Assembly: GCA_903878085.1 (NCBI GenBank) | Contig: CAIRGJ010000002.1 | Span: 1-64,000 of the forward strand | DNA from: an uncultured Hyphomicrobiales bacterium | GTDB taxonomy: Bacteria; Pseudomonadota; Alphaproteobacteria; Rhizobiales; Xanthobacteraceae | Direction: 5' to 3' | DNA length: 64,000 nucleotides | Shown here: positions 63,309 through 64,000 of the stretch, one piece after another | How positions within the stretch are numbered: the first letter of the stretch is position 1 | How the letters are laid out: every line of letters begins with the position of its first letter | The notes under the pieces: model-generated | What the model was told of the DNA's origin: nothing | Database searches by the model: none | What the model saw: only the letters and a program-made list of their open reading frames with translations | Made by a program: the position numbers and the translations under genes

Positions 63309-64000
63309 ATGACCATACGCCCCCGCCGCAGCGTCCTTTACATGCCGGGCTCCAATGCTCGCGCCCTGGAAAAAGCCAAAACCCTTGCCGCCGACGGCGT
63401 CATTCTCGACCTCGAAGATTCGGTGGCGCCGGACTCCAAGGAAAGCGCCCGCCAGCAGGTCGCCGGCATGGTCAAAGCCGGCGGCTTCGGCCCGCGCGAG
63501 GTCTTCATCCGCACCAATGGCATCGATTCGCCCTGGTTCAGCGACGACCTGACGGCGGCGGCGCATGCGGCGCCGGACGGCATCGTGGTGCCGAAGATTT
63601 CCTCGCCGGATCAGTTGGAAATAATCGGCCAGCGTCTGCTCGACATGGGCACCGCTCACAAGACCAAAATTTGGGCCATGATTGAGTCGCCGCTGGCGGT
63701 GTTCAATGTGCTGTCGATCGCCGCCTGCGCCAGGGATTCCGAGACGCGGCTGGTGGGCTTCGTCATGGGCACCAACGACATCGCCAAGGACACGCGGGCG
63801 CGGCAGGTACCGGGCCGCTGGCCGATGATCGGCTGGCTGATGAATGTCATCGCTGCGGCGCGCATTCACGGCATCGACGTGCTCGACGGCGTCTACAACA
63901 ATATCGGCGACGCCGAGGGCTTCGTGAAGGAATGCGAGCAGGGCCGCGATATGGGCTTCGACGGCAAGACATTGATCCATCCCAACCAGATCGGCCCGTG
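63309..64000 (+). CDS. CoA-ester lyase/hydrolase, Mcl2-like (truncated by window end)
   Basis: 230 codons from ATG 63309 to the edge; about 40-60 residues are missing. HpcH/HpaI-CitE fold: SVLYMPGSNARALEKA, VILDLEDSVAPD (Mg-binding region), VFIRTNGIDS, VPKIS and MIES, with the Mcl2-like run GFVMGTNDIAKD, VLDGVYNNIGD and CEQGRDMGFDGKTLIHPNQ. Mcl2 hydrolyses (3S)-malyl-CoA in the ethylmalonyl-CoA pathway; a citryl- or malyl-CoA lyase is the alternative. Confidence 0.85.
   Translation, partial: MTIRPRRSVLYMPGSNARALEKAKTLAADGVILDLEDSVAPDSKESARQQVAGMVKAGGFGPREVFIRTNGIDSPWFSDDLTAAAHAAPDGIVVPKISSPDQLEIIGQRLLDMGTAHKTKIWAMIESPLAVFNVLSIAACARDSETRLVGFVMGTNDIAKDTRARQVPGRWPMIGWLMNVIAAARIHGIDVLDGVYNNIGDAEGFVKECEQGRDMGFDGKTLIHPNQIGP

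Overview
High-GC (roughly 63-66 %), densely packed chromosomal DNA of an alphaproteobacterium, most likely a Hyphomicrobiales (Rhizobiales) member in or near the Bradyrhizobiaceae/Xanthobacteraceae. The reasons are the hemC-hemD-mitofilin-hemY block, sdhC-D-A-B order, DUF2336 and IalB-family proteins, an MXKDX repeat protein, orphan Bug/TctC binding proteins, a sigma-EcfG-type promoter and the dispersed palindromes typical of that group. I see no phage, IS element, CRISPR array or rRNA. The genus is an inference.

Layout. 1-4782 (leftward): 3'-truncated acs, then tsaD-gpsA-EVE-DUF1761. 4850-9461 (rightward): hemC, hemD, a Mic60/mitofilin homologue and hemY. 9582-13021: tRNA-Thr(CGT), two adjacent ParA-like P-loop ATPases, a 38-residue membrane microprotein with its own promoter and terminator, and an LplT-like MFS protein. 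13018-20416: a PcaB/PurB-superfamily lyase, a RidA protein and a leftward six-gene set (carboxymuconolactone-decarboxylase-like protein, ABC ATPase, binding protein, two permeases, alpha/beta hydrolase) that looks like an uptake-and-catabolism unit of unknown substrate. 20679-27419: TPR lipoprotein, MFS transporter, SDR, amidotransferase, tRNA-Ala(CGC), yggT-DUF167-folD-secreted protein, GNAT. 27724-34568: typA, phoD-like phosphatase, site-2 protease, PCD/DCoH, YkvA-like protein, quinone oxidoreductase. 34752-44550: frameshifted IalB gene, rlmN, PAP2 phosphatase, two orphan TctC proteins, lytic transglycosylase, argG, M48 protease. 44660-48129: sdhBADC (leftward). 48355-50294: LysR regulator and mesaconyl-CoA hydratase. 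50453-57388: MXKDX protein with cytochrome b561 and a YedY-like molybdoenzyme, cupin, NDH-2-like flavoprotein, leuB, and a SorA/SorB sulfite dehydrogenase pair. 57560-64000: conserved hypothetical, asd, DUF2336, carbonic anhydrase, a large polytopic membrane protein and a truncated Mcl2-like CoA-ester lyase.

How the genes fit together. Most of the window is core metabolism: haem (hemC/D), t6A tRNA modification (tsaD), phospholipid precursor (gpsA), folate C1 (folD), arginine, leucine and aspartate-family synthesis (argG, leuB, asd) and respiratory complex II. acs, mesaconyl-CoA hydratase and the Mcl2-like enzyme together suggest acetate growth through the ethylmalonyl-CoA pathway. Two sulfite-oxidase-fold modules sit within 7 kb of each other.

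The least explained items are the sigma-EcfG-type microprotein unit, the paired ParA-like ATPases, the six-gene ABC/hydrolase/CMD set and the IalB gene with a single extra C. All functional calls come from reading the sequence and remembered family features; no database search was run.
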